54,174 nt of DNA from Lachnospiraceae bacterium (GTDB lineage Bacteria; Bacillota; Clostridia; Lachnospirales; Lachnospiraceae). A program made the translations under genes and the position numbers. Position 1 is the first letter of the stretch. Every line of letters starts with the position of its first letter. Under the pieces are notes generated by a model. The model was not told where the DNA came from and did no database searches. It saw nothing but the letters and a program-made list of their open reading frames with translations. The stretch is from contig JAFTXD010000098.1 in assembly GCA_017461775.1 (NCBI GenBank), forward strand, positions 1 through 54,174. Direction: 5' to 3'. Of this stretch, positions 1 to 7,598 are shown one piece after another.

Positions 1-164
1 TGCTATAAGCAATGAGAGACTAACCCGATTTGGATTAGTTTCATTGTTAGATTACTACACCGAAAGGTGTGTCATTTGTTAAGTTGATTGAACCGCCGTG
101 TACGGAACCGTACGCACGGTGGTGTGAGAGGTCGGGGAATCATTAAATTCCCCTCCTACTCGAT
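1..164 (+). mobile_element. 3' end of a group II intron (domains V and VI)
   Basis: The sequence has the look of the last part of a bacterial group II intron. Around 90-124 a strong hairpin pairs CCGCCGTG with CACGGTGG around a short GAAC-type loop, as in catalytic domain V. At about 127-164 a second hairpin (GGGGAAT paired with ATTCCCC) is followed by CCTACTCGAT, matching domain VI with its bulged branch-point A and the usual 3' end in AT. A small ACACC-GAAA-GGTGT stem lies upstream at 57-70. The intron body and any reverse transcriptase gene would be upstream, outside the window, so I cannot say whether the element is complete. The 3' splice boundary is placed at about 164. Confidence 0.75.
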
Positions 165-191
165 TGGTAAAATATATTGGGAGGATTATAC

Positions 192-1100
192 ATGAACTAT
201 ACAGGATATTTATTCGTGCATTTTATCGGAGAACAGAAGGATGGGGAGCAGGTGTATTTTTCCCTCAGTCGTGACGGACTTCACTGGCAGGATTTAAATG
301 GAGGCAAGCTCATGCTCCGTTCTGAAATCGGCGAAGCGGGTGCCAGAGACCCATTCATCATCCGTTCTCCATGGGAAAAGAAGTATTATCTGATTGCCAC
401 AGACCTTCGTATCGAGGCCGGAAAGGGCTGGCATGTGGCACAGTATGAGGGAAGCAGGGATCTGCTTGTGTGGGAAAGCTCCGATTTGGCTCATTGGGAG
501 GGTCCTGTGGCGAAGACGGTAGGAAAGCCGGGTGCAGGCTGTGTATGGGCTCCTGAGGCCGTATACGACGTAAAAAAGGATGCTATCATGGTATTTTGGG
601 CATCCATGACCGTAGAAAATGAAGGAGAAGAGCCAAAACAGCGCATCTACAGAGCTTATACAAAGGATTTTAAGACCTTTACCCAGCCGGAAATCTATAT
701 CGAAAGAGACAATCATGTGATTGATACCACCATCATTGGCACGGAGGAAGGATATTACCGTTACTCCAAGGATGAAACCACCAAGTTCATTCGTGTGGAT
801 TTTGGTAAGGATTTGGAGCCGGAAAGCTTTACAGAGGTAAAATCTGAGACTCTGGATGGCATTTATGGAGTAGAGGGTCCGGAAATCTTTAAGTTAAACG
901 GGGAAGAGAAGTGGTGCTTGATTGTGGACCGCTTTGCCACCCATAAGGGGTACCTGCCCATGGTGACAGATGACCTCAAATCAGGCGAGTTTAAGGTGCT
1001 TTCTGAGGAGGAATTTGACCTTGGTGTTACCTTAAAACGACACGGCGGAATCATGAATCTGACAGAGGAAGAATATCAGGTTTTAGCCCAGTTTATCTAG
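192..1100 (+). CDS. Glycoside hydrolase family 43-like protein (arabinosidase/xylosidase type)
   Basis: A 302-residue protein with features of the five-bladed beta-propeller GH43 clan, which cleaves arabinose or xylose side chains and oligosaccharides. The start is the ATG at 192, with GGGAGGA at 179-185 as ribosome binding site; a TTG further upstream would place that site inside the gene. Visible motifs are GARDPFI near residue 50 (the Asp is the likely catalytic base), CVWAPEAVYD near 118 and VEGPEIF near 227 (the Glu is the likely acid). There is no signal peptide, so it should act in the cytoplasm. It stands alone, directly behind the group II intron end. Substrate cannot be told from sequence. 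Confidence 0.75.
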   Translation: MNYTGYLFVHFIGEQKDGEQVYFSLSRDGLHWQDLNGGKLMLRSEIGEAGARDPFIIRSPWEKKYYLIATDLRIEAGKGWHVAQYEGSRDLLVWESSDLAHWEGPVAKTVGKPGAGCVWAPEAVYDVKKDAIMVFWASMTVENEGEEPKQRIYRAYTKDFKTFTQPEIYIERDNHVIDTTIIGTEEGYYRYSKDETTKFIRVDFGKDLEPESFTEVKSETLDGIYGVEGPEIFKLNGEEKWCLIVDRFATHKGYLPMVTDDLKSGEFKVLSEEEFDLGVTLKRHGGIMNLTEEEYQVLAQFI

Positions 1101-1125
1101 GTTTTATGAGGATTTGTGACTTGGT

Positions 1126-1155
1126 ATGACATGCGTGTCATGCTGGAAATACGAT
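1126..1155 (+). promoter_or_regulatory. Possible promoter with overlapping palindrome
   Basis: In the 97-base gap before the next gene, ATGACA-TGCG-TGTCAT is a perfect 16-bp palindrome (1126-1141). It overlaps a weak -35-like TGACAT (1127-1132), which lies 17 bases before TACGAT (1150-1155). This could be an operator on the promoter of the Cys-cluster protein/HAD pair. Weak evidence. Confidence 0.3.
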
Positions 1156-1197
1156 ACATGTGCCGGACTGATTCGGTCAATAAAAAGGAGTATTTTT

Positions 1198-1872
1198 ATG
1201 AAGCGGAATGTGGATTTGGCGGAGATTTCTGACGGAAAATTGTATACGGAAAACGATATGGCAAAGCTGGGCTGCAACGATTGTGAAGGCTGCTCTGCCT
1301 GCTGTCGGGGGATGGGAGAATCCATCATTTTAGACCCCTTGGATATTTACCGTCTGACTACCGGCCTTGGAAAGAGTGTAGAAGAGTTGCTACAGGGGGC
1401 CATTGAGCTGCATGTAGTGGATGGCGTGATTCTACCCAACATTGCTATGCAGAGTGACCGGGAAGCCTGTGCTTTCTTAAATGAAGCTGGGAGATGCAGT
1501 ATTCATCCTTACCGTCCCGGCATCTGTCGCTTGTTTCCTCTGGGAAGGTATTATGCAGATGGGGACTATAAGTACATTTTGCAGGTAAATGAGTGTGTCA
1601 AGGGGAATCGTACCAAGGTGAAGGTAGATAAGTGGATTGATACGCCCAAGGTGAAGGAAAATCATGCTTATCATGTGAAGTGGCACTATTTTTTGAATCA
1701 TATGGAGGAGATACTATCTTCCATAGAGGACGAGAATATGGTGAAGCAATTGAACATGGTAGTGCTGCAGATGTTTTATTTATCTCCTTATGATGGAGAA
1801 ATGGATTTTTATGAGCAGTTTTACGCCCGTATGAGCAGAATGGAAGCCTTTTTACAGGAGGCAGGAGTTTAG
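1198..1872 (+). CDS. YkgJ-family cysteine cluster (CxxCxxCC) protein
   Basis: 224 residues. Near residue 23 it carries the cluster CNDCEGCSACC, the hallmark of the zinc/iron-chelating YkgJ domain (CxxCxxCC family). It is followed by a second conserved segment, CSIHPYRPGICRLFPLGR, near residue 100, where further Cys and His can complete a metal site. The family is widespread and mostly uncharacterised; metal or Fe-S binding is the accepted expectation. Start at 1198 is set by AAAAGGAG at 1183-1190; an upstream ATG at 1126 lacks such a site and would add a tail unlike the family. The stop touches the ATG of the HAD gene at 1873, so the two are translationally coupled. Confidence 0.8.
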   Translation: MKRNVDLAEISDGKLYTENDMAKLGCNDCEGCSACCRGMGESIILDPLDIYRLTTGLGKSVEELLQGAIELHVVDGVILPNIAMQSDREACAFLNEAGRCSIHPYRPGICRLFPLGRYYADGDYKYILQVNECVKGNRTKVKVDKWIDTPKVKENHAYHVKWHYFLNHMEEILSSIEDENMVKQLNMVVLQMFYLSPYDGEMDFYEQFYARMSRMEAFLQEAGV

Positions 1873-2604
1873 ATGTACGATAACTATATTTTTGATTTAT
1901 ATGGTACTTTGGTAGATATTCATACCAATGAAGAAAATCCCTACCTGTGGAAGAAAATGACGGAAATCTATGCATCTTATGGCGCCTATTATGACAAGGG
2001 TGAATTAAAGAAAACATTCCGAAGTAGGTGTCAGGAACTGGAAAAAGTCGCAGAAAATCAATGGTTTGAGACGAATGTGACAGAGGTTTTTCAGTGGTGC
2101 TTTTCTCAGAAAGGAATTTCTGTCAGTTTGGAAATTGCAAGAAATATTGCAATTTTCTTTCGGGTTCTTTCACGGAAGTATATCAGGTGTTATGATGGAG
2201 TGGTAGAACTTTTGAAGATGCTGAAGAAGTCGGGGAAGAAGATTTACCTTTTATCCAATGCCCAGAGTGACTTTACCAGACCGGAGATTACCCTCCTTGG
2301 ACTGGAGAAGTATTTTGATGGAATTTTCATCTCCTCGGAGGTGGGAGTGAAAAAGCCCGGGAAGGAATTCTATGAGAAGCTGATTTACACCTATAATCTG
2401 AAACCAGCCCGAAGCATTATGATAGGTAATGATATCAAGGCAGATATCCTGGGGGCGAAGGCCGTGGGATTTCATACCTTATACATTCATTCCAATATTT
2501 CTCCGGCAGAGGATGTGGAGCAGATGGGGAAAAACTTTGGAGCGACTTATATTATATGGGATGGAGATTTCTGCAAGATAGCTCCGCTGATTTGCAAAAA
2601 ATAA
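1873..2604 (+). CDS. HAD-superfamily hydrolase
   Basis: 243 residues of a haloacid dehalogenase-type phosphatase. Motif I is FDLYGTLVD (residues 7-15). The second position has Tyr instead of the phosphatase Asp, as in the DxYGTL group that includes haloacid dehalogenases. Motif II is LLSNAQ near 125, the Lys motif is KKPGKEFY near 159, and the final motif is MIGNDIKADILGAKAVG near 184. The helical cap sits between residues 20 and 90. Cytoplasmic; the substrate is probably a small phosphorylated or halogenated metabolite, not known. The gene begins directly at the stop of the Cys-cluster gene and shares its mRNA. Confidence 0.8.
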   Translation: MYDNYIFDLYGTLVDIHTNEENPYLWKKMTEIYASYGAYYDKGELKKTFRSRCQELEKVAENQWFETNVTEVFQWCFSQKGISVSLEIARNIAIFFRVLSRKYIRCYDGVVELLKMLKKSGKKIYLLSNAQSDFTRPEITLLGLEKYFDGIFISSEVGVKKPGKEFYEKLIYTYNLKPARSIMIGNDIKADILGAKAVGFHTLYIHSNISPAEDVEQMGKNFGATYIIWDGDFCKIAPLICKK

Positions 2605-2633
2605 TACTATATAGGCAAAATTTATGAATGCAA

Positions 2634-2671
2634 CTCTTACTCATATTTAGTACAATGTGGGTAAGGGTTTT
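2634..2671 (+). terminator. Rho-independent terminator after the HAD gene
   Basis: CUCUUACUCA (2634-2643) pairs with UGGGUAAGGG (2658-2667), allowing G-U pairs, and a run of five T follows at 2667-2671. The T-run abuts the next gene, which argues that its real start lies downstream of 2671. Confidence 0.6.
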
Positions 2672-2691
2672 TGTATATGAGGGACAATGAA

Positions 2692-3069
2692 ATGATTTTA
2701 TATCACGGCAGCACAGAAAAATATGATACCTTAATTCCGCACCAAGCCTACGACATCGGATTTCAGGAAGGCTGCCAAAATGCAGTCTATGCCACAACAA
2801 GTAAAGTAATGGCAATCTGCTTTGCCTTAGGAGCTGTACCTGACGAAAACGGAGAAGTGGACCGGGAGATGATGCCGGAATATGGAGAGAAAATGGTCTT
2901 CAAAAAGGGACACCCCAATTATGGTGGAAAGGGTTATCTTTATGTGCTGGATGGAGAGGCATTTGTCCATGCTATGGGTACTCAGTGGGTGTGCTTTGAA
3001 GAGGTGAAACCGCTGGAGATTATTGAAATAAAAGTGGATGATTATTTAGATTATTGCATCGTTGTGTAA
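2692..3069 (+). CDS. Small ADP-ribosyltransferase-like protein (hypothetical)
   Basis: 125 residues. The start at 2692 has GAGGGA at 2679-2684; the alternative ATG at 2677 lies almost on top of the preceding terminator. It begins MILYHGSTEKYDTL and continues with NAVYATTSKVMAICFALG. This H-G followed by Y-A-T-x-x-x-x-A-x-x-F-A pattern resembles the NAD-binding half of ART-fold proteins (ADP-ribosyltransferase, KptA and DUF3990-type families), in which HG contacts NAD. A GYLYVLDGEAF strand and an acidic VKPLEIIEI segment follow; a clear catalytic R-S-E or H-Y-E set cannot be assigned by eye. Function is inferred from motif shape only. Confidence 0.5.
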   Translation: MILYHGSTEKYDTLIPHQAYDIGFQEGCQNAVYATTSKVMAICFALGAVPDENGEVDREMMPEYGEKMVFKKGHPNYGGKGYLYVLDGEAFVHAMGTQWVCFEEVKPLEIIEIKVDDYLDYCIVV

Positions 3070-3084
3070 AAGAGGAGCTTACAT

Positions 3085-3552
3085 ATGAGAAGAAATGATA
3101 GGGAAATTACAAATCAGGAAGCTATAGAAGCATTTATTGCAAAAGAACAGATTCTTAGGATTGCCTTCTGTGAAGAAGGAGACATTTATATTGTGCCTGT
3201 AAACTATGGCTATACCTGCGAAAATGGCAGGTACACCTTCTTTTTCCATGGTGCCAAGGCAGGGCGGAAATATGAGCTTGCGAAGTCACTGCCTAAGGTG
3301 GGATTTGAAATCGATGGGAAATATACGTTGCTTGAGGGAGAGAGTGCTTGTGAATTCTCTGCAACTTTCCAGAGTGTCATAGGAACCGGTACCCTTTGTC
3401 TGGTATCAGACCGAGATGAAAAGATACAGGGCTTAAATGCTATCATGAAGCAAACCACCGGAAAAGCGGACTGGAGCTATGAGGATGCCATGCTAGAGGC
3501 AGTTGCGGTTTTCCGGCTGGATGTGGAGAAAATGTCTTGTAAGGCGAAATGA
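3085..3552 (+). CDS. Pyridoxamine 5'-phosphate oxidase-related flavoprotein, NimA-like
   Basis: 155 residues with the FMN-binding split-barrel layout of the Nim/PNPOx-like family. These small flavin-binding proteins include 5-nitroimidazole reductases and many of unknown role. Visible blocks are the N-terminal helix plus LRIAFCEEGDIYIVPVNYGY (strand pair), YTFFFHGAKAGRKYELAKS (phosphate-contact region typical of the family), and SVIGTGTLCLVSDRDEK. Start 3085 follows AAGAGGAG at 3069-3076. The downstream NUDIX gene starts 16 bases after the stop, so they are probably co-transcribed. Whether it acts on nitro drugs cannot be judged from sequence. Confidence 0.75.
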   Translation: MRRNDREITNQEAIEAFIAKEQILRIAFCEEGDIYIVPVNYGYTCENGRYTFFFHGAKAGRKYELAKSLPKVGFEIDGKYTLLEGESACEFSATFQSVIGTGTLCLVSDRDEKIQGLNAIMKQTTGKADWSYEDAMLEAVAVFRLDVEKMSCKAK

Positions 3553-3568
3553 GAGAGGTAGGAAAGAG

Positions 3569-4054
3569 ATGACCTTTGATTGTGGTTTCAAGAAAGAAAA
3601 TAACTGGTTTCGCTATCGGGCAGCAGCTATTATTGTAGAAGAGGGGTGTGTACTCTTTGCAGGAAATGAAATTGATGATTACCTGTATTCCATCGGCGGC
3701 GGTGTACATATGAACGAAACATCTGAAGAGGCTGTGGTGCGGGAGGTTTTTGAAGAGACCGGCGTGCATTATGAGGTGGACAGGCTGGCGGTAATTCATG
3801 AAAATGTATTTGAGGGTGATGGTGGAACCTTGGGAGAGAATCACTGTCATGAGGTTGCTTTTTATTACTTGATGAAGCCCAAGGGAAGTAGGGAGCTATG
3901 CAGTGACAGCTATACCTGTGGCGTGAAGGAAGAAATGCACTGGATTCCCATAGAGGATTTGGACAAGCACAGGGCTTATCCTACATTCCTGAAGAAGTAT
4001 TTGCAGGAGAAGCCGGAGGGAATCGTGCATATTGTGACGGATGAGAGAAAATAG
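3569..4054 (+). CDS. NUDIX hydrolase
   Basis: 161 residues. A complete NUDIX box lies near residues 46-68: GGGVHMNETSEEAVVREVF followed by EETGV, matching GX5EX7REUXEEXGU, so the Mg-binding glutamates are present. The family hydrolyses nucleoside diphosphates linked to another group. The C-terminal half contains a conserved ENHCHEVAFYYL strand. Start 3569 is chosen because GAGAGGTAGGAAAGAG precedes it directly, while upstream in-frame starts lie inside the previous gene. Substrate unknown; no signal peptide. Confidence 0.85.
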   Translation: MTFDCGFKKENNWFRYRAAAIIVEEGCVLFAGNEIDDYLYSIGGGVHMNETSEEAVVREVFEETGVHYEVDRLAVIHENVFEGDGGTLGENHCHEVAFYYLMKPKGSRELCSDSYTCGVKEEMHWIPIEDLDKHRAYPTFLKKYLQEKPEGIVHIVTDERK

Positions 4055-4074
4055 CCAACTGAGAGGGAGATAAC

Positions 4075-4440
4075 ATGGATATCCGGGAAATTGCAGAAGA
4101 GATTTTATGGGATAAGGTATCGGACTATGTTGAGAAAGTAGAAGCGTTTCGTAATATGGTGGGCAGAATATCATACATAGACCATAGAATAGTGGAGGCT
4201 GTGGAATGGTGCGAAGTATTTGATACAGAAGAGATTAATGCCACAATCATTGAGGAAAGTGGAAAAAGAATATGCATAGAATTTGAAATGCCATTTATTA
4301 TGAGTTGTTGGGAAGCAAAGCAACAATTATTCCGAGTAACTGCATGCGCAAAGGGGAAAGCTGTGTTGGAGAATGAAGAGGTAATGGAAATATATGGTGT
4401 TATGTATGATGACGTTGAAGTTGATAGTGTGTATGCATAA
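4075..4440 (+). CDS. Hypothetical protein
   Basis: 121 residues, not recognised. It starts at 4075 after GAGAGGGAGA and lies 20 bases after the NUDIX stop, which suggests the same transcript. The sequence is acidic, with an amphipathic N-terminal helix (IREIAEEILWDKVSDYVEKV), a central ICIEFEMPF strand, and an acidic tail ending YGVMYDDVEVDSVYA. It has no membrane segment, signal peptide or catalytic motif visible. It could be a small alpha/beta protein of an immunity or adaptor type, but nothing supports a specific role. Confidence 0.6.
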   Translation: MDIREIAEEILWDKVSDYVEKVEAFRNMVGRISYIDHRIVEAVEWCEVFDTEEINATIIEESGKRICIEFEMPFIMSCWEAKQQLFRVTACAKGKAVLENEEVMEIYGVMYDDVEVDSVYA

Positions 4441-4474
4441 GAACATAGTAAAATTTGTTTTGGAGATGTGAATT

Positions 4475-4732
4475 ATGGATGTAAAGCTACTTAGTAAGTG
4501 TGGATTCTACTGTGGTGCTTGTTCTACATATCTTGCAGGAAATTGCAAGGGATGTACAGAAGAGCATATTAAGGGTGATTGTTTTTCTCACGATTGTGTG
4601 ATTGAAAAGGGCTTGGATTTCTGTGGTCAGTGTAGTAGTTTTCCTTGCGATGAAATCATGAACAAACCACATTCAACGGTACTAGATAAAGACTGGCTTT
4701 TATGGAAAAGAAACTCGAATACAAATCGATAG
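4475..4732 (+). CDS. DUF3795-family cysteine-rich protein, probably C-terminally truncated
   Basis: 85 residues. The Cys pattern CGFYCGACSTY, then CKGC, then FCGQCSSFPCDEIM is that of DUF3795 proteins, a small presumed metal-binding family of unknown function. After DKDWLLWKRN the protein stops abruptly. Relatives as I know them continue for a further helical region, so the tail seems lost where the repeat-containing spacer begins (4733 on). Start 4475 follows TTTGGAGATG. A second DUF3795 remnant without a start lies at the far end of the window (53937 on). Confidence 0.65.
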   Translation: MDVKLLSKCGFYCGACSTYLAGNCKGCTEEHIKGDCFSHDCVIEKGLDFCGQCSSFPCDEIMNKPHSTVLDKDWLLWKRNSNTNR

Positions 4733-4798
4733 TTCCCCGGTTATCAAGAACTTGGACAGAACGAAAAACCGAAGTAATCGTGAACAATAGTAGAGAAT

Positions 4799-5096
4799 CC
4801 GACTAAATCAAGAAATGTGCAGTTTGGTCGGGGGAAAAAGAGGCAGATTTCCAACTAGATTGAGAAAAGTGCAAATTAGTCGGGGAGAAAAAGGTATGAG
4901 AATCCGACTAAACCAAGAAGAAAGCAAATTAGCCGGGGTGGAAAGGATGTGGATTACCGACTAATGATAAAAAATGGCAGATTAGTAGGAGTTAGAATCA
5001 TGTGAAATCCCGCCTAAAGATGGGAAAACGTAAAAATAGTTGGGAGTGTATACAAAGGCATATCCGACTAAAATCAAAAGAATAGAATTTTGTTGG
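4799..5096 (+). repeat. Array of six hairpin repeats, ~53-bp period
   Basis: Six copies of an inverted repeat, CCGACTA ... TAGTCGG, start at 4799, 4851, 4904, 4957, 5010 and 5064, so spacings are 52, 53, 53, 53 and 54. Each copy spans about 33 bases and the interior is similar (A-rich, often TCAAGAAA then GTGCAAA). The ~20-base stretches between hairpins are also alike, often GGGGAAAAAGG then GAGAAT. Several arms carry single mismatches, so the copies are diverged. No open reading frame crosses the array. It fills most of the 432-base gap between the DUF3795 gene and the GNAT gene; the remaining flanks (4733-4798 and 5097-5164) show only the ribosome binding site of the latter. Confidence 0.85.
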
Positions 5097-5164
5097 GAAA
5101 ATTGGTGGAGTTGTAAATAATTTCACTATTCAAAGAATGTAAGCTAATTTTTGGAGGCGTTGTA

Positions 5165-5602
5165 ATGGTCAGAGAAGTTTACGAAAATGACTTAAGTAAA
5201 GTATTAGAGTTATATTTACATTTGCACGAGGAAACAATTCCGGAAAGGACAGAACATTTAGAGAGTACCTGGAACATGATTCTACAAGATAAAAATCATC
5301 ATATTATCGTTAAGGAAATAGATGGAATAATAGTGTCTTCCTGTGTTTGTGTGATTATTCCAAATTTAACAAGAAACATTAGACCATATGCTTTTATCGA
5401 AAATGTAGTTACACATTCTGATTATCGGGGAAAAGGATATGCTACGGAATGCCTGGATTATGCAAAGAATCTGGCAGAAAAGGAAAACTGCTATAAAATG
5501 ATGTTACTCACAGGTTCAAAAAAAGAAACCACCTTGAACTTTTATGGTAATGCGGGATATAACAGTACGGATAAAACTGCTTTCATTCAATGGCTTGAGT
5601 GA
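5165..5602 (+). CDS. GNAT family N-acetyltransferase
   Basis: 145 residues with the acetyl-CoA-binding fold. The strand FIENVVTHSDYRGKGYATEC near residues 77-96 contains the R/Q-x-x-G-x-G/A loop (RGKGYA) that holds the pyrophosphate of acetyl-CoA. It is followed by a helix and by FYGNAGYN, the usual motif B end. The full length matches a minimal single-domain GNAT. Start 5165 follows TTGGAGGC at 5152-5159. The acceptor is unknown. It sits just behind the hairpin array. Confidence 0.85.
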   Translation: MVREVYENDLSKVLELYLHLHEETIPERTEHLESTWNMILQDKNHHIIVKEIDGIIVSSCVCVIIPNLTRNIRPYAFIENVVTHSDYRGKGYATECLDYAKNLAEKENCYKMMLLTGSKKETTLNFYGNAGYNSTDKTAFIQWLE

Positions 5603-5656
5603 TATAGGGCGGGTATTGGAAAATATTTAATCAACAAAAGGAAGAGGTAAGGTTTT

Positions 5657-6325
5657 ATGAAAATACAAATCAGTGACAATCTCATTAAACATTATTTGCA
5701 AAATGTTTATTTCATAAACGGTCATAGTTATGCGGGCAAATCGACTATGGTGAAGATGTTGGCAGAACGCTTTGATATGGTCGCGTGTGGAGAAAATTAC
5801 CATGATGTATTTCCCCGTGAAAAGTTATCTCGCTGGAAGCAGCCGGGCTTATGCTATTTTGATACTATGAGTGGCTGGGAAGAATGGCTGAACATGACAC
5901 CCGAGGAGCATTACAATTGGACGTACAATGTATCTCAGGAGTGTATTGAAATTGAAATACTTGAACTATTAAAACTGGCAGCAAGCGGGAAAAAGATAAT
6001 TGTTGATACCAATATTCCACCGGACGTTCTCAAAGAGATTTCTGACTACAATCATGTAGCCATAATGCTTTGTGACCCACCGGATATTTGCGCTACAAGG
6101 TTTTTTGACCGTGAAGATCCTGACAAGAAGTTTATGATGGATCAAATCAAATTGTGTAAGGATCCAGAGAAAACATTAAAGAATTTTAACTCATGGGCAT
6201 TATATCATCCTCCATTGGAGACGGATTGGGAACACACAGGATTTTTCACTTACACCCGTTCAGATTTTGAAAATGATACAAGAGAAGAAATGATGGAGGC
6301 CTTGGTGAAGCATTTTAGGCTGTAA
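5657..6325 (+). CDS. P-loop kinase-like protein
   Basis: 222 residues. A Walker A motif, GHSYAGKSTM, lies near residues 23-32 after a hydrophobic strand (NVYFING). A Walker-B-like strand KKIIVDTNIP is near 115, and a lid-like arginine region (ATRFFDREDPDKKFM) near 150 resembles nucleoside or shikimate-kinase-type small-molecule kinases. Hence it probably phosphorylates a small metabolite or antibiotic. No closer family recognised. Start 5657 follows AGGAAGAGGTAAG. It is a free-standing gene, 33 bases before the acetyltransferase. Confidence 0.65.
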   Translation: MKIQISDNLIKHYLQNVYFINGHSYAGKSTMVKMLAERFDMVACGENYHDVFPREKLSRWKQPGLCYFDTMSGWEEWLNMTPEEHYNWTYNVSQECIEIEILELLKLAASGKKIIVDTNIPPDVLKEISDYNHVAIMLCDPPDICATRFFDREDPDKKFMMDQIKLCKDPEKTLKNFNSWALYHPPLETDWEHTGFFTYTRSDFENDTREEMMEALVKHFRL

Positions 6326-6358
6326 GTAAGAGAAGATAATGTTTGGAGGCAACTGTAA

Positions 6359-6991
6359 ATGAATAATATAGAACGTAGAGACAAAGAATTGGCATACATT
6401 TCTGATGAAGCAGTTATGGCAGAGCAGGCACAGTGTAGAAAAATTTTGCAAAAACTGAATTTTATGGATAGAAGTGATTTTGCAGGAATTGTGGAGGTAG
6501 TAAAAGAATTGTTGGGAGATGTAGAAGGGGCATTTATCAATCCCCCATTTTACTGCGATTATGGTTCCCATATTGAAGTTGGCAAGAATTTTTTTGCGAA
6601 TTATAACTGTACAATTATTGATGTGGCAAAGGTAAAAATCGGAGACAATTGTCAGCTGGCACCCAATGTATCTATATATACAGCCGGTCACCCTGTTTAT
6701 CCGTCCACGCGTAATTCTGCCTATGAATATGGAAAAGCGATTACCATCGGGGATAATGTGTGGATAGGCGGTAATACGGTGATTTGTCCCGGTGTGCACA
6801 TTGGTAGTAATGTGGTTATTGGGGCAGGAAGTGTAGTCACAAAAGACATTCCGGATTGGTGTATCGCTGTTGGCAACCCATGTAGGGTAAAACGCAGGAT
6901 TACAGAGGCGGATAAAAGAAAATTGTTTAAGGATGAAGAGATTGATGAAGAGGCATGGGAAGATATTGTGGGACGCAGTTTGCGTATTTGA
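6359..6991 (+). CDS. Sugar O-acetyltransferase (maltose/galactoside type, hexapeptide repeat)
   Basis: 210 residues of the left-handed beta-helix acetyltransferase family (Maa/LacA/NodL type), which moves acetyl from acetyl-CoA to a sugar hydroxyl. The N-terminal helical domain (residues 1-55) precedes the hexapeptide coils. The catalytic His is in IYTAGHPVYP near residue 107, followed by WIGGNTVICPGVHIGSNVVI coils and the typical GNPCRVKR end near 180. It is trimeric in known members. Start 6359 follows TTTGGAGGC. It may belong with the neighbouring flavin reductase gene (13 bases downstream). Confidence 0.88.
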   Translation: MNNIERRDKELAYISDEAVMAEQAQCRKILQKLNFMDRSDFAGIVEVVKELLGDVEGAFINPPFYCDYGSHIEVGKNFFANYNCTIIDVAKVKIGDNCQLAPNVSIYTAGHPVYPSTRNSAYEYGKAITIGDNVWIGGNTVICPGVHIGSNVVIGAGSVVTKDIPDWCIAVGNPCRVKRRITEADKRKLFKDEEIDEEAWEDIVGRSLRI

Positions 6992-7004
6992 CGAGGTGGA
7001 GTAG

Positions 7005-7574
7005 ATGAAGGTTGTAAAGCGAAAATCAATAGGAACACACTTTTCCATGTGTGTTCAACCTGCTTTCATTATTGGTACAAACAATGAAGATGGAACATAT
7101 AATTTTGCTCCAATTACATGGGTTAGTGTTACAAATGAGAAAGAGAACGATTATTTACTGACGATCAGCATGTTTGGTACGAAAAGAACCAAGCAGAATG
7201 TGATTAGAACGGGTATTCTAAGCGTAAATCTTGTCAGTACAGATATGCTTGAACTTATGGACTATTTTGGCACACATCATGCAAAGGATGGAATGAAAGA
7301 TGGAGTATTGTATGATGTTGGCAGGGGAGATGTTGTAGATGTTCCTATTCTGGAGGTGAGTCGTTGGATATATGAATGCGAAGTAGCTCATTCAGTTGAA
7401 ATAGGAGAGTCTACCACCTTTTTCTGCAGAATAAGGAATATTCAAATAGATGAACAGCTCGAATTCAGGGATACTTTTGATGTAAATCTTACGAAACTAG
7501 AACCTGTGATTTATTCGGGAATGTATCATAGTATCGGGAAGTTACTGGGGAAAATAGGGGATTTTACGGAATAG
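7005..7574 (+). CDS. Flavin reductase-like, FMN-binding split barrel protein
   Basis: 189 residues. The start (KRKSIGTHFSMCVQPAFIIG) and NFAPITWVSVTN near residue 30 match the flavin reductase/DIM6 family, where N-x-x-P-x-T/S-W contacts FMN. SMFGTKRTKQN and LSVNLVSTDMLELMDYFG fit the family order. These proteins bind FMN and may reduce free flavin or small electron acceptors with NAD(P)H. Start 7005 is preceded by GAGGTGGAG. Probably co-transcribed with the acetyltransferase upstream. Confidence 0.8.
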   Translation: MKVVKRKSIGTHFSMCVQPAFIIGTNNEDGTYNFAPITWVSVTNEKENDYLLTISMFGTKRTKQNVIRTGILSVNLVSTDMLELMDYFGTHHAKDGMKDGVLYDVGRGDVVDVPILEVSRWIYECEVAHSVEIGESTTFFCRIRNIQIDEQLEFRDTFDVNLTKLEPVIYSGMYHSIGKLLGKIGDFTE

Positions 7575-7598
7575 ACAAACTTGACAAAGGAGACTAAA

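Noticed and set aside
4799-5096. CRISPR array
   Set aside because: The 'repeats' differ from each other at many positions and the 'spacers' resemble one another, the opposite of CRISPR; no cas genes are nearby.
6260-7048. Long minus-strand open frame opposite the acetyltransferase gene
   Set aside because: It is the complement of clear plus-strand genes (hexapeptide acetyltransferase), with low-complexity His/Ile/Thr-rich text and no RBS.
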